Assembly: GCF_023715785.1 (NCBI RefSeq)
Contig: NZ_JAMBOX010000001.1
Coordinates: 186,001-250,000 of the forward strand
Length of the DNA: 64,000 nucleotides
Source: Neobacillus niacini
GTDB lineage: Bacteria > Bacillota > Bacilli > Bacillales > Cytobacillaceae
Direction: 5' to 3'
Shown here: one piece after another, positions 25,924-35,221 of the stretch
Layout of the letters: every line of letters begins with the position of its first letter
Numbering within the stretch: the stretch's first letter is position 1
Made by a program: the position numbers and the translations under genes
The notes under the pieces: generated by a model
What the model was told of the DNA's origin: nothing
What the model saw: the letters and a program-made list of their open reading frames with translations, nothing else
Databases searched by the model: none

Positions 25924-26682
25924 ATGAAAAAAGTATATTCCGCAATCTTGAGCTTTATTGTTATTTTTTCATTGTCGGGCTGCACGGGCTCGAGCCCGCA
26001 TTATTTAGATATTAATCACCGAAAACAGGCTAACCTGCCCCCCGCTCCGGCAAAACCTGAGTATGCTAGCAATAATAATGGCAAGGTCAAGGTGGTCACC
26101 GCCCCGGATACAGTTCCGGTTCTCGTCAACAAACAAAATAAACTACCTGACGATTATCAGCCGGTTGATCTGGTCGATGCGGAAATTCCATTTATTTTTA
26201 AAGAGGACTCACCGAAGCGGAAAATGCGGGTTGAGGCCGCCGCGGCGATAGAGAAATTATTCGCGGCCGCTAAACAGGAAGGCGTAGAACTGCTGGGCGT
26301 TTCGGCCTATCGCTCGTCTGCGACGCAGGAGGCATTGTTTAATTACTATGTGGACCGGGATGGCTACGAAGCTGCCGCCACCTATAGCGCCCTGCCACGG
26401 ACAAGCGAGCACGAAACCGGCCTGGCCATCGATGTCACCGGCGGCAATGGAAAATGCGCCGCCGAAGATTGTTTTGGCGGCACACCAGAGGCGAAGTGGC
26501 TTGAGAAAAACGCCGCCAGATACGGGTTTATCATCCGCTATCCAAAAGGCAAAGAAGCCATCACCGGCTACCAATACGAACCGTGGCACCTCCGCTACGT
26601 TGGAAAACCCATGGCCAAACAAATCATGAACCGCGGAATCACCCTTGAGGAGTACTATAATGTCATGCCGGTAAATAACTAG
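25924..26682 (+). CDS. VanY-type D,D-carboxypeptidase lipoprotein
   Basis: I chose the ATG at 25924 (after AGAAGGAAGTATGTT) because the protein then starts with a lipoprotein signal ending in the lipobox LSGC (Cys20); an upstream start would add 14 residues before it. The 252-residue product has VanY zinc-site motifs: SEHETGLAIDV (His and Asp ligands, about 162-172) and EPWHLRYVG (catalytic Glu and His, about 219-227). It trims the terminal D-Ala from peptidoglycan stem peptides outside the membrane. Similar B. subtilis proteins are YodJ and LdcB-like. It is monocistronic. Confidence 0.9.
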   Translation: MKKVYSAILSFIVIFSLSGCTGSSPHYLDINHRKQANLPPAPAKPEYASNNNGKVKVVTAPDTVPVLVNKQNKLPDDYQPVDLVDAEIPFIFKEDSPKRKMRVEAAAAIEKLFAAAKQEGVELLGVSAYRSSATQEALFNYYVDRDGYEAAATYSALPRTSEHETGLAIDVTGGNGKCAAEDCFGGTPEAKWLEKNAARYGFIIRYPKGKEAITGYQYEPWHLRYVGKPMAKQIMNRGITLEEYYNVMPVNN

Positions 26683-26735
26683 AACATGACAACTTGTGAG
26701 TACATAGCACTATTTCCATCGTGCAAAGTTAGCGA

Positions 26736-26750
26736 ATGGTGCCTGACACC
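26736..26750 (+). repeat. GGTGCCTGACACC element, copy 2 (core only)
   Basis: Only the core with flanking AT remains. The GTCCAC arms seen in the full copies are missing. Confidence 0.6.
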
Positions 26751-26778
26751 GATCGCAATGTAGCCAACATGAAAAATT

Positions 26779-26813
26779 TGTAAAGCCCACCGCTTTTTGG
26801 CGGAGGGCTTTGA
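26779..26813 (-). terminator. Terminator between vanY-like and yaaN genes
   Basis: AAAGCCC-CCGC pairs with GCGG-GGGCTTT. It probably serves the minus-strand yaaN gene and possibly both convergent genes. Confidence 0.75.
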
Positions 26814-26814
26814 T

Positions 26815-27999
26815 TTATTTGCCGCGAATTTCGAGCAGTTTGAGTTTGAGGTCGTTTTCCATGGCGGCGAGTTCTTGTTCGGCGATGCGGCGCTTATGAC
26901 GGCCTTCCTCTTGAATGCGCAAGGTTTCCTCGAGTGTAGAGATGAGGTTTTCCTGCGTTTTCTTCAGTGTTTCAATATCGACAATGCCGCGCTCGTTTTC
27001 TTTGGCGGTTTCAATTGTATTCGTTTTTAGCATTTCGGCATTTTTCAAGAGCAGTTCATTGGTCGTTTTTGATACCTGCTTCTGTGCCTCGACCGCATGT
27101 CGCTGGCGAATCAGCGTCAACGCAATCGCCACTTGGTTTTTCCATAACGGAATCGCCGTTACGATCGAAGATTGGATTTTTTCCACAAGGGCCTGGTTTG
27201 TGTTTTGAATCAGGCGAATCTGCGGCGCACTCTGAATCGTGATCTCCCGACTTAGCTTCAGATCATGGAGGCGCTTATCCAAGCGGTCGGCAAATTGAAT
27301 CATGTCGTTGACTTCCTGGAACTTCATTTGATCATTGGTTGACTGCGCTTCCTGCTTCAAGCGTGGAATTATTTTTTCATGCATTTCCTCAAGCTTGATT
27401 TCCCCTGCTGCAATATAAACATTCAGTGCATGGAAATATTCCTTGTTCGTTTCGTAAAGCTGCTCAAGCAGTTTGATGTCAGACAAGAGCACGTTTTTAC
27501 TCCGCTCGAGCTTCACGCTGATGCGGTCGATTTGCGCCCCGGTTTTCTGGTATTTGGACAAGACCTCCTGAAGCGAGCTCGAGATTTTACCAAACATCCG
27601 TCCAAGAAAGGAGGGCTTGCTTTCCTTCAACTCGTCCGGATTCACTTCATTCAAACGCTTCATGAGGTCAGCGATAATATCGCCAATTTCGCCGACATCC
27701 TTCTTCTGGACATGCTCAAGCATTTGATGCGAAAAGGATAGAAGTTTTCCTTGGGCTTGGGTACCGTATTGAATCATCGCCTGATGGTTGGTCGGGTCAA
27801 TTTGTTCCGCTAGCTGCAGCGCCTTGGCACGGTGTTCCTCGGGAATGACATCAATTAATTTTACCGGTCGTGCCTCACTTGTCTGTGGGACCGGGCTTTT
27901 GGCCAGCTGCCGTTCGGGCTTGTCGCCGAACGGGTCAGCAAGAATATCATCTAAAAAGTTACCGCCTGTTTTGTTCAAGTTGAGATTGTTTTCGCTCAT
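26815..27999 (-). CDS. yaaN: TelA-family toxic anion resistance protein
   Basis: The 394-residue protein is highly helical and coiled-coil rich. It matches the TelA/YaaN family (core [20 protein letters not shown] followed by LYETNKEYF and [13 protein letters not shown]). I chose ATG 27999 because AGGTGG lies upstream and it overlaps the xpaC stop as ATGA; an upstream GTG at 28011 is less likely. Family members were named for tellurite resistance in Gram-negatives; in Bacillus they are linked to envelope stress. Pairing with xpaC is the same as in B. subtilis. The molecular mechanism is unknown. Confidence 0.88.
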   Translation of the reverse strand: MSENNLNLNKTGGNFLDDILADPFGDKPERQLAKSPVPQTSEARPVKLIDVIPEEHRAKALQLAEQIDPTNHQAMIQYGTQAQGKLLSFSHQMLEHVQKKDVGEIGDIIADLMKRLNEVNPDELKESKPSFLGRMFGKISSSLQEVLSKYQKTGAQIDRISVKLERSKNVLLSDIKLLEQLYETNKEYFHALNVYIAAGEIKLEEMHEKIIPRLKQEAQSTNDQMKFQEVNDMIQFADRLDKRLHDLKLSREITIQSAPQIRLIQNTNQALVEKIQSSIVTAIPLWKNQVAIALTLIRQRHAVEAQKQVSKTTNELLLKNAEMLKTNTIETAKENERGIVDIETLKKTQENLISTLEETLRIQEEGRHKRRIAEQELAAMENDLKLKLLEIRGK

Positions 28000-28658
28000 T
28001 TCTTTAACCACCTGTTCTCTTCGGGTAATTTAAGTTCCTTTTGTTTATTGATTGTATGTTTTGCGACATCAATTTCAAAATTGAGGTGATCGACATCATT
28101 GGAAACGACCTGGTACAGATCTTCTTCTAATACCCTGGTAAGCTCATTCAGGGTTTGCCTTGTTTCAATTAACGACTGATTGATTTCCAGGCTTTTTTTC
28201 GGCTGGGATATGAGAAAATTGTATTTTTCGGTCAGCTCGACGACTGAATCCAAATGAGAAAAATAAAACGGCTCAGCCTGGTAAAAGCGTTTTGGTTCCT
28301 TGGCCGCCATCTTTTGAATCTTTTTCGTAATCCTTAAAATATCAATTCGCTGCTTAACCGAGTTAAGGTCACGAATCGTAAACAGCGATTTATTCAAGCG
28401 GCGGATTTTCTTATTGGCATCCGCAAGGTTTTTTTGAATGTATCGATATTCTTTTCGTGTCAGCCCGTGCTTTTTCAAAAAGCTGGATGACATGAACAAC
28501 CCTAAGACGACATGGGTGAAAAAGCCGCCGGCAAGTGCTAGTGCAATGGACGGGAGGAAGTTCACATCAAAAAAGAAGAAGCTGATAAAGCCCGTGAAAA
28601 CGGTAACCGGAATGGCCACAAACGAACGGACAATCAACGAAAGGACAGGGTTCATCAT
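27996..28658 (-). CDS. xpaC: XpaC-like membrane protein
   Basis: The 220-residue protein has two adjacent N-terminal membrane helices (about 5-28 and 32-58) and a long helical cytoplasmic tail with a conserved [18 protein letters not shown] stretch. It matches the XpaC family, named from hydrolysis of 5-bromo-4-chloroindolyl phosphate in B. subtilis, although no phosphatase motif is visible here. It has an AGGAGTCGATT ribosome site and precedes yaaN with a 4-base overlap. The pair probably forms a membrane-associated complex. Confidence 0.85.
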   Translation of the reverse strand: MMNPVLSLIVRSFVAIPVTVFTGFISFFFFDVNFLPSIALALAGGFFTHVVLGLFMSSSFLKKHGLTRKEYRYIQKNLADANKKIRRLNKSLFTIRDLNSVKQRIDILRITKKIQKMAAKEPKRFYQAEPFYFSHLDSVVELTEKYNFLISQPKKSLEINQSLIETRQTLNELTRVLEEDLYQVVSNDVDHLNFEIDVAKHTINKQKELKLPEENRWLKK

Positions 28659-28863
28659 AATCGACTCCTAACTAAAAATCCTTGATATTCATACGAATAA
28701 CTCGGAAGAATGTTTCATTTTAATGGAAGTCACCACCAGAAAGTTATTTCCATTTATTACTTCCACAATACACCAAAAAACTCCTGCATGCTATAGACCA
28801 CGAGCGGAAAGAAATCTACGACCTGAGACCTATTTGTACAGTGTGGCGGGTCAAGCAGGCAAT

Positions 28864-28902
28864 GCAAAAGGGTGAGAATCATGGTTGTTCTCACCCTTTT
28901 GC
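28864..28902 (-). terminator. Terminator after the VOC gene
   Basis: Perfect stem GCAAAAGGGTGAGAA/TTCTCACCCTTTTGC immediately downstream of the minus-strand VOC gene. Confidence 0.75.
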
Positions 28903-28910
28903 GTGGCTTT

Positions 28911-29297
28911 TTAATTTTCGTAGAGTTCGATTGGCAGACCGTCGGGGTCAGCGAAAAAAGTGAACTTCTTGTTGGTATATGGATCATTACGGATCGGCTC
29001 AACCTTGATTTTGTGTAAAGTAAGGTGTGCAACCACTTCCTCGATGTCGGCCACGGCAAACGCAAGATGCCGTAACCCCGCCGCTTCGGGATAGCTTGGC
29101 CGCTGAGGCGGATTCGGGAAAGAAAACAGCTCGATCTGATAGTGATCATTGACTTCTAAATCAAGCTTGAAAGAATCCCGCTCCTTCCGGTAAACTTCCC
29201 TGAGAGGATTCAATCCCAGGATTCTCACATAAAAATCCTTCGATTTTTGATAATCTGAACAGATGATAGCGATATGGTGGATGCTCTTTAACCTCAT
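28911..29297 (-). CDS. VOC-family metalloenzyme (glyoxalase-like, YwkD-type)
   Basis: The 128-residue protein shows the two beta-alpha-beta modules of the vicinal oxygen chelate fold: KSIHHIAIICSDYQKSKDFY at the start, then GLRHLAFAVADIE, ending in FADPDGLPIELYEN. The metal ligands expected in this family are H8, E55-type, H76-type and the last E. Length equals small Bacillus glyoxalase-like proteins. The substrate is unknown; methylglyoxal-type detoxification is possible. It has a good AAAGGGAAGGGACG ribosome site and its own terminator. Confidence 0.85.
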   Translation of the reverse strand: MRLKSIHHIAIICSDYQKSKDFYVRILGLNPLREVYRKERDSFKLDLEVNDHYQIELFSFPNPPQRPSYPEAAGLRHLAFAVADIEEVVAHLTLHKIKVEPIRNDPYTNKKFTFFADPDGLPIELYEN

Positions 29298-29316
29298 AAA
29301 AATACGTCCCTTCCCT

Positions 29317-29848
29317 TTAAAGATTCGGAAATTTTCCGGACCCTGTTGTAATAGGTAATCCTAATAATACCAGATAATCTTTTAGGGAAAAAACCTTGTC
29401 ATCTAATAACTTTAATGGTTGTGGGAATTCTTGATGGAGATATTCATAAAAGAAGTTGTTAACGGTAAAAACGATGCTTAAAGAAATGGGGTTTCTTTTT
29501 AAAATTTGAATGGTTTCATAATAGTCGTACAGGGGAACTCCAGCGATTGCCCCCATTTCCGGAACGATTCATAGGAGCATACTGGGAGCTTGGACTCCTT
29601 TGTCCACCGGCAACGTTCCGTTTTCGTGATGCCCAAAAATTCTTCCAACGCTAATGGATGCAGCGCAAGAACCTCGGGATATTTCCTGATTATGTTTAAT
29701 TGCAGGTGCTCATTTCCTCGATTTTTTCAATAAAAAGGGCGACTAACTCAGGCTTCTTCAACTTTGAAAGCGAATCCCGGCTTGAAACTAGTTCCGCTGC
29801 CAGTTGATCTTTGTTAAGCCTTCTGACAAGCATTTCGTCTAAAAACAA
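29317..29848 (-). pseudogene. Frameshifted gene behind a LexA-like box
   Basis: A TTG start at 29848 with AAGGAGGTGTTTGAA upstream opens a frame of 50 residues (MFLDEMLVRRLNKDQLAAEL...) that stops at 29696. Coherent coding continues in a second frame (KYPEVLALHPLALEEF, ESFRKWGQSLEF), then in a third frame near 29546 (PLYDYYETIQILKRNP) to 29317. Two single-base changes, one at a CCCC run, would restore one protein of about 175 residues. I do not recognise the family. Sequencing error remains possible. Confidence 0.6.
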
Positions 29849-29867
29849 TTCAAACACCTCCTTTTTT

Positions 29868-29883
29868 CAGAACGTTTGTTCTG
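29868..29883 (-). promoter_or_regulatory. LexA (SOS) box-like palindrome
   Basis: On the minus strand AGAAC-AAAC-GTTCT matches the Bacillus LexA core GAAC-N4-GTTC. It sits 20 bases upstream of the frameshifted gene's start, so that gene was probably damage-inducible. Confidence 0.5.
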
Positions 29884-30018
29884 TTTATTTCATCATACTC
29901 CTTTTGTTTTGAAAAAGACAAGCGATAACATTTTCTCGTACAAATTCCTTTTATCCAACCCCCGAATATATTGCCATTGTCAGTTTTTTAAAAAAGAATC
30001 TAAGAGGTGAAGCATGCT

Positions 30019-31563
30019 TTGAAGAAAAGGGCCCTGTTTACGATACCGCTCAGTTTGCTGCTGATTGCGGCGATTGTTGCCTCGTTTTTCCTCATTAATA
30101 TCAAACCGGCCACAGGCGATGTGAAGCAAGCCCAACGGCTGAACGAATACACAAAACCCGCGGTGGTACGGATTATTGATTACGCTGTTGTACAGTGGCA
30201 GTTTCTCGACTACAACCCCGATGTTCAGGCTGTTTTTGAGCGGCTTAACTATCAAACTTTAATTGGCGGCTCCGGCTCAGGTGCCGTTATTAGCGCGGAC
30301 GGATATGTCGTCACCAACGCCCATGTGGTGGAGTTCGGAAAAATGGAGGACCAGGCAGTTGCCGATGCCGCTTTTGAGCAGCTGGTAGCCATAATGGCGG
30401 ATTACTTCCAGGTAGATTTCAACGAGGCCTTCGATTATTTGGTTGCCTGGACCCAGTACACAGGAATACAGAAGGCGACCAAGGTGATTTTGCCCGGCGG
30501 CGATGTGCTTGATGGAGAAATAAAAAGCTACGGGGCGCCGATTAATGAAGGGAAAGATGTGGCAGTTGTAAAAATTGAGGGGAAAAATCTGCCGACGATC
30601 CCGCTTGGAAAATCCGATGACATCGAAAGCCAGCAGGACATCTGGGTCAGCGGCTACCCTGCAGCAGCGGATTCCGACCTGTTGTCTCCAGATTCATCGC
30701 TTGTTTCGACGATGAACGCGGGACAGATTTCCGCTACTGATAAAAAGACGGAGCAGGGAAGCCCGGTTATTCAGATTAACGCCGCGGCAACCCACGGCAA
30801 CAGCGGCGGTCCGGTGATTAATGAGGACGGTGAAATTATTGGGCTGTTGACGTTTAGGGGCGACACGGTCAACGGTCAGGAGGTTCAGGGCTTCAACTTT
30901 GCCGTGCCAGTCAACACGGTGACAGAGTTTGTTAATCAGGCCGGTGTTAGGGACACAAAGAGCGATACGGACCGGCTCTATAAGGAAGGGCTCGATTTAT
31001 ATTGGGGCGGCTATTATAAGCATGCTTTGGAAAAATTTGAGGCGGTACAGCGGATTTATCCGAACCATTCCGAGATCAAGGAGTATATTAGCAATTCCGA
31101 GAAAAAGATGGGCGACAGTAAGACATTGTGGGCTGACTACGCGATGATGTTCTACATCGGTGATGGCGTTGCCGGGCTGCTTGTGCTGATTTTGTTGGTG
31201 TTTACTTTTGTTGGCGGGCGGTCAAAGGGGCAGGCTGGGACCGCGGTGTTATCTGGTGCCGGGGTTCCGATAGCTGGAGTGGGCACTGGAGTTGAAGTTG
31301 GTGCAGGGGCTGCCGGGACCGGAAATGGAGCCGTGGTTGGGCCTCAGACGATGCAGGTACCTCCAGTGACGCAGACCGGAACACAGCAGCAGGAGCAAGT
31401 ACCGCAGCAAGGACAGATGCCGCAGTCGGGGCATGCACCGCCAGCAGCTGCAGGACCCGAAACGAACATTGCCGACCTAAACAAAGACGGCAAAGTCGAC
31501 ATCCAAGACATCCTTCTCGCTCTAGAAGAACACCAAAAAAGGCAAAAGAAAAAGGAGGAATAA
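30019..31563 (+). CDS. Membrane-anchored trypsin-like serine protease with EF-hand/dockerin-like tail
   Basis: I chose TTG 30019 because AGAGGTG is 8 bases upstream; GTG 30007 in the same frame is the alternative. The 514-residue protein has an N-terminal membrane anchor (about 8-28) and an extracytoplasmic HtrA/trypsin-like domain. His lies in VTNAHVVEFG (about 94), Asp in GKDVAVVKIEG (about 181), and Ser in THGNSGGPV (about 257). A TPR-like pair follows (about 320-360), then a second membrane helix (about 378-400), a Pro/Gln/Gly-rich linker, and a single calcium-loop motif DLNKDGKVDIQDI near the C-terminus. No PDZ domain is seen. With two helices the EF-hand tail should be cytoplasmic, which is unusual. 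Confidence 0.85.
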   Translation: MKKRALFTIPLSLLLIAAIVASFFLINIKPATGDVKQAQRLNEYTKPAVVRIIDYAVVQWQFLDYNPDVQAVFERLNYQTLIGGSGSGAVISADGYVVTNAHVVEFGKMEDQAVADAAFEQLVAIMADYFQVDFNEAFDYLVAWTQYTGIQKATKVILPGGDVLDGEIKSYGAPINEGKDVAVVKIEGKNLPTIPLGKSDDIESQQDIWVSGYPAAADSDLLSPDSSLVSTMNAGQISATDKKTEQGSPVIQINAAATHGNSGGPVINEDGEIIGLLTFRGDTVNGQEVQGFNFAVPVNTVTEFVNQAGVRDTKSDTDRLYKEGLDLYWGGYYKHALEKFEAVQRIYPNHSEIKEYISNSEKKMGDSKTLWADYAMMFYIGDGVAGLLVLILLVFTFVGGRSKGQAGTAVLSGAGVPIAGVGTGVEVGAGAAGTGNGAVVGPQTMQVPPVTQTGTQQQEQVPQQGQMPQSGHAPPAAAGPETNIADLNKDGKVDIQDILLALEEHQKRQKKKEE

Positions 31564-31631
31564 AGGAAAACTATCCAATTGGCGAGTCCGATAGGCTAAA
31601 GGATGAGGCATAGTTGAATTTTGCTTTACGG

Positions 31632-31689
31632 AAAAGCTGGCTCATAAGCTGTCAAACAAACCGACCGCTTATGAGCCGGCTTTCTTATT
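31632..31689 (+). terminator. Terminator after the serine protease gene
   Basis: Long stem AAAGCTGGCTCATAAGC / GCTTATGAGCCGGCTTT with one G-U pair, followed by CTT-rich sequence. Confidence 0.8.
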
Positions 31690-31763
31690 GAAGTTGTCAA
31701 TCGAGCACAGGCGCAGAAGCTCGAAACTTGGAATTATAAGTTATCGACAATGAAAACATTGAA

Positions 31764-31821
31764 TGTCCTCCCCAGATGGACAAAACGGGCATTTTGTCCA
31801 CGGCTGGTGCCTGACACCATT
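31764..31821 (+). repeat. GGTGCCTGACACC element, copy 3
   Basis: GTCC..ATGGACAAAA is followed by TTTTGTCCACGG, then the core and ATTATTGACACCATTA. Confidence 0.8.
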
Positions 31822-31989
31822 ATTGACACCATTATCAAAACGATTTTCTGTTAATATCCGCTGTTGATGTGGTACCATATTGACAGCGTTTATATTGTCC
31901 TATGTTCAAATTCTTTCCTAGAGGAAACTTTTCTGGGTTTGTGCATATAAAAGGATAACTGAATAATTTTTAGAATGTTATTGGTGAGT

Positions 31990-32002
31990 CAATGAGTCAT
32001 TG
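31990..32002. promoter_or_regulatory. Perfect palindrome upstream of zupT
   Basis: CAATGAGTCATTG is a perfect 13-base palindrome, partly repeated by an upstream GTGAGTC, 38 bases before the zupT start. It is a candidate metal-regulator operator; it does not closely match the Zur or MntR consensus as I remember them. Confidence 0.3.
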
Positions 32003-32039
32003 ATAAAAGACAGCCAATTTATTGGGAGGGGGGACGAAG

Positions 32040-32891
32040 GTGACTGAAAATCTGTTATTGGCATTTGGCTTGACCTTGTTTGCGGGTCTGGCTACGGGAA
32101 TCGGAAGCCTTTTGGCGTTTTTCACATCTCATACAAATACAAAATTCCTGTCGATAACCCTGGGTTTCTCCGCCGGTGTCATGATTTATGTGTCGATGGT
32201 CGAAATCTTTGTGAAAGCCAAGGTCGCACTCGTAGATGCCCTAGGAACGGTTCCGGGGAACTGGCTGACAGTAGGAGGCTTCTTCGGCGGAATGCTGTTG
32301 ATAGCGGCTATTGATAAATTTATTCCAAAACAGTCCAATCCGCATGAACTAAGAACGGTGGAGGATATGTCCTCTAAAGGAAATGGCGGCTCCAATGGAA
32401 ACGGGAACAGCGGGTCGCTTGCACTCGCGGATAAAAAGCCTGATTTATTAAAAATGGGGACTTTTACCGCGCTGGCAATTGGGATTCATAACTTTCCAGA
32501 AGGTATCGCCACCTTCACCTCAGCGCTACAGGACCCAAAACTCGGGATTGCCATTGCCGTCGCTATTGCCATTCACAACATTCCTGAGGGAATTGCGGTA
32601 TCGGTGCCTGTCTATTTTGCCACAGGCGATAAGAAAAAGGCGTTCCGGCTCTCGTTTCTATCAGGCCTGTCAGAACCAGTCGGAGCATTAGCCGCCTACC
32701 TATTCTTGATGCCGTTTTTGAACGAAGTAATGTTCGGCGTCATCTTTGCCTCCGTTGCCGGAATCATGGTGTTTATCTCGCTTGACGAACTGCTGCCGGC
32801 CGCAAAAAGGTACGACGAAGCGCATTTATCAATTTACGGCTTAATCGGCGGCATGGCCGTGATGGCTATTAGCCTGCTGTTGTTTATTTAA
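32040..32891 (+). CDS. zupT: ZIP-family metal transporter
   Basis: I chose GTG 32040, preceded by GGGAGGGGGGACGAAG; the TTG at 32022 would put that ribosome site inside the gene. The 283-residue protein has eight hydrophobic helices. The two ZIP metal-site motifs HNFPEG (about 153-158) and HNIPEG (about 182-187) lie in helices 4 and 5. The loop before helix 4 is Gly/Ser/Asn-rich where many ZIP proteins carry a His-rich loop. It imports divalent metals such as Zn2+, possibly also Fe2+ or Mn2+, across the cytoplasmic membrane. Confidence 0.9.
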   Translation: MTENLLLAFGLTLFAGLATGIGSLLAFFTSHTNTKFLSITLGFSAGVMIYVSMVEIFVKAKVALVDALGTVPGNWLTVGGFFGGMLLIAAIDKFIPKQSNPHELRTVEDMSSKGNGGSNGNGNSGSLALADKKPDLLKMGTFTALAIGIHNFPEGIATFTSALQDPKLGIAIAVAIAIHNIPEGIAVSVPVYFATGDKKKAFRLSFLSGLSEPVGALAAYLFLMPFLNEVMFGVIFASVAGIMVFISLDELLPAAKRYDEAHLSIYGLIGGMAVMAISLLLFI

Positions 32892-32975
32892 ACAATTAAA
32901 AAATCCCCTTCATTATCGTTTCATAGGTTGATAGAACTTGGCGATTTTAAAATATCATATTAGGCAGTGATGTAA

Positions 32976-33548
32976 ATGATTTGGGTATACTGGATGTTTT
33001 CCTATTTGCTGGGGAATATCCTGTTTGGCTTCATTATCACGAAGTTTATTTTTCAACAGGATATTAGAACTGGCGGGAGCGGCAATGTCGGGGCAAGGAA
33101 CGCCGGGCGGCTTTACGGTAAAAAGGCTTTTGTCCTTACCTTTCTGGGCGATGCGTTAAAAGGAGGAGCCGTTGTGCTAGCCGGACGTTATCTTGGGCTT
33201 TCGGAGCCTGTACAGTTGGTCGGCCTGGCACTTGCGATTATCGGACATATAAAGCCAGTTGTCCTTGGATTTAAGGGCGGTAAAGGAATTTCCACCTTTA
33301 TAGGAGGGATACTCGCCTTCCAGCCCCTCGTGGCACCATTCGTAGTGCTTGCATTTTGGCTGCTCTACCCGTTCACCAAAAGCTTCACCCTTGCCGGCTT
33401 GGGGTCGTTCCTTGCGATTCCTGTTGTCCTGTATGTTTGGGGGGAAGGCTGGGCCAGCTGCCTCATCGTGTTGGGCATACTCGGATTACTGTTTCTGGCA
33501 CACTCGGAAAATATTAAAGAAAGGATGAAAAAAAGTAGGTTTCTATAA
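32976..33548 (+). CDS. plsY: Glycerol-3-phosphate acyltransferase PlsY-like
   Basis: The 190-residue membrane protein has five hydrophobic helices and the PlsY motifs. The first is GSGNVGARNAGR (about 37-48; canonical GSGNxGxTNxxR, here with Ala-Arg in place of Ala-Thr). The second is a GHIKPVVLGFKGGKG phosphate-binding loop (about 88-102). PlsY moves an acyl group from acyl phosphate to glycerol-3-phosphate, the first step of phospholipid synthesis. The altered first motif suggests a paralogue alongside a canonical plsY elsewhere. The ribosome site is weak. Confidence 0.85.
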   Translation: MIWVYWMFSYLLGNILFGFIITKFIFQQDIRTGGSGNVGARNAGRLYGKKAFVLTFLGDALKGGAVVLAGRYLGLSEPVQLVGLALAIIGHIKPVVLGFKGGKGISTFIGGILAFQPLVAPFVVLAFWLLYPFTKSFTLAGLGSFLAIPVVLYVWGEGWASCLIVLGILGLLFLAHSENIKERMKKSRFL

Positions 33549-33570
33549 AATGCGGACCTACCTTTTTTTG
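33534..33570 (+). terminator. Terminator of plsY-like gene
   Basis: AAGTAGGT pairs with ACCTACCTT (loop TTCTATAAAATGCGG) followed by seven T. Confidence 0.7.
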
Positions 33571-33610
33571 AACTTAGCAGGAGTAGGGCCTTGTTTCCAA
33601 CCGTCAGGGA

Positions 33611-33675
33611 GTGTCCGCCCCACGTGGACAAATTACGTAACTTGTCCACGGCTGGTGCCTGACACCATTACTAAC
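33611..33675 (+). repeat. GGTGCCTGACACC element, copy 4 (near full length)
   Basis: GTGTCCGCCCCACGTGGACA, a short spacer, TTGTCCACGGCT, then the core and ATTACTAAC. The inner arms GTGGACAA/TTGTCCAC and outer arms GTGTC/GACAC are nested. Confidence 0.85.
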
Positions 33676-33684
33676 CATTTTCAA

Positions 33685-35221
33685 TCACACGAAAACAGAT
33701 TCTCTTGATAGCTCTGGCCGATTCAGCTTAATCGCTTCCTCGATGCTTCGGTCAGTTATGTGCGGGCTCCCCTCCAAGTCGGAAATGGTGCGGGCGAGGC
33801 GAATGATTTTGATTTGGGTCCGGTTGCTCATGCCCTCTTTCATTAAAAGTTCCTGGAGGGTCCTCTGCTGGCTGCAGCTTAACGGGCTTGTTTTCATCAG
33901 CATATCATAAGGAACTCGGCCGTTGGGGATTTCCGCCCCGTAGCGGGCGTACTGCCTGGCACGAGCATGTTCCACCCTCGAGCGCACCGCCTGGGACGAT
34001 TCCCCCTCCTGTGCTGTCCCCTCCTCCACCGCAAAATCCACCGGACCCAAACTCAGCTTGAGATCAAACCGATCCCGCAACGGACCGGATAGTTTATTTT
34101 GATAAAAATGAATCTGCCTCGGCGAACAGGTGCAATAATGACGGTTAGAGCCGGCATATCCGCATGGACAAGGATTCATTGCCGCCAGCAAAATGAACGA
34201 TGCCGGGTAGGTTATCGTAGCATGGGTTCTGCTGATGGTGATGGATCCATTTTCCAAAGGTTGTCGAAGCATGTCCAGTGTCTTTTTTGAGAACTCCCCC
34301 ATTTCATCGAGAAATAACACGCCATGATGAGCGAGCGAGATTTCTCCCGGCTTCGGGTACTGGCCGCCACCGATAATCGAGACGCCAGAGGCTGAGTGAT
34401 GAGGATTGCGAAACGGCGGAACCCCGGCCTGCGGGTGTTCCACCCGGCTTAGCTGGTATAGGCTCAGTACCTCAAGCTGAGCCTCTTTCGATAAAGCCGG
34501 CAAAATGGATGGAAAGCTCCAAGCGAGCAAGCTCTTCCCACACCCAGGCGGTCCGGTCATCAGCACGTGATGCCCCCCGGCAGCGGCAATTTCAAGCGCC
34601 GCCCTTGGAAGTGGAATGGCCGATGATTTGTTGAAAATCGATGGTATCCGCACTGGTCTCGCGTTCCTCGGTTTTTTTTTCAAAAAAGGCCCTTGATCCT
34701 GAGACATGAGATCGCCCGGATAAATGGCCAATGACATCCTGCAGGGATTCGACATAGATGATATCCATCTCGGTAAAATCAAGCTGAGGCAGCTGAGCAT
34801 CAAACGGTATATAGAGACTTCGCACCCCAAGTGTCTTTGCTGCGAGGACAGCCGGCAGCAGACCCTCGACCGGCTGAACCGCTCCATCCAGTGACAGGGC
34901 GCCAACGAATGCAGTATCAGCAGGAATAACGGCTTCCAGCTCATGAAGGCAGCCCAGCACGCCAATGGCCATCGGCAGGTCAAACATCGAACCCATTTTC
35001 TTTTGGTCGGCCGGGGAAAGATTAATGGTGATTTTTTGCCCATGAGGGGTGTAGCCTAACGACCGGAGCGCTGCAATAATCCGCTCCTTCGACTCCTTGA
35101 CCGCGGCATCAGGCAGGCCGACAATTTTAATCGAATCATTGCCGGCATGTGAACTCACCTCAACATTCACCCGATAGCCAGCCATTCCCTTTAAGCCTAT
35201 GCTTGTTACCTTTGCCCACAT
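33685..35221 (-). pseudogene. comM: comM/yifB Mg-chelatase-like AAA ATPase, frameshifted
   Basis: The N-terminal part (ATG 35221, 209 residues) carries the ComM lon-protease-like domain (KIVGLPDAAVKESKERI) and stops at 34592. The C-terminal part continues in another frame with Walker A MTGPPGCGKS, Walker B GVLFLDEMGEF and the full Mg-chelatase C-terminus ending at 33685. Adding one base near 34603 (AAGGGCGGCG) would restore the expected transition from ...DFQQIIGH to ...RAALEIAAAGGHH. ComM helps branch migration during transformation recombination. The gene is broken here unless this is a sequencing error. Confidence 0.85.

Larger units (their letters stand above)
31564..32039. other. Intergenic region with terminator, repeat and operator-like palindrome
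   Basis: It holds the protease terminator, one GGTGCCTGACACC element and a CAATGAGTCATTG palindrome before zupT. No gene with a ribosome site was found. Confidence 0.5.

Noticed and set aside
28757..29149. Alternative minus-strand frame of 130 codons over the VOC gene
   Set aside because: It is out of frame with the clearly conserved VOC protein and passes through its terminator.
31564..31640. Possible riboswitch before zupT
   Set aside because: Sequence near 31580-31610 looked structured but matches no aptamer I know and precedes the protease terminator.
33685..35221. Programmed frameshift in comM
   Set aside because: The break lacks a slippery heptamer with a downstream structure, and other bacteria encode ComM in one frame.
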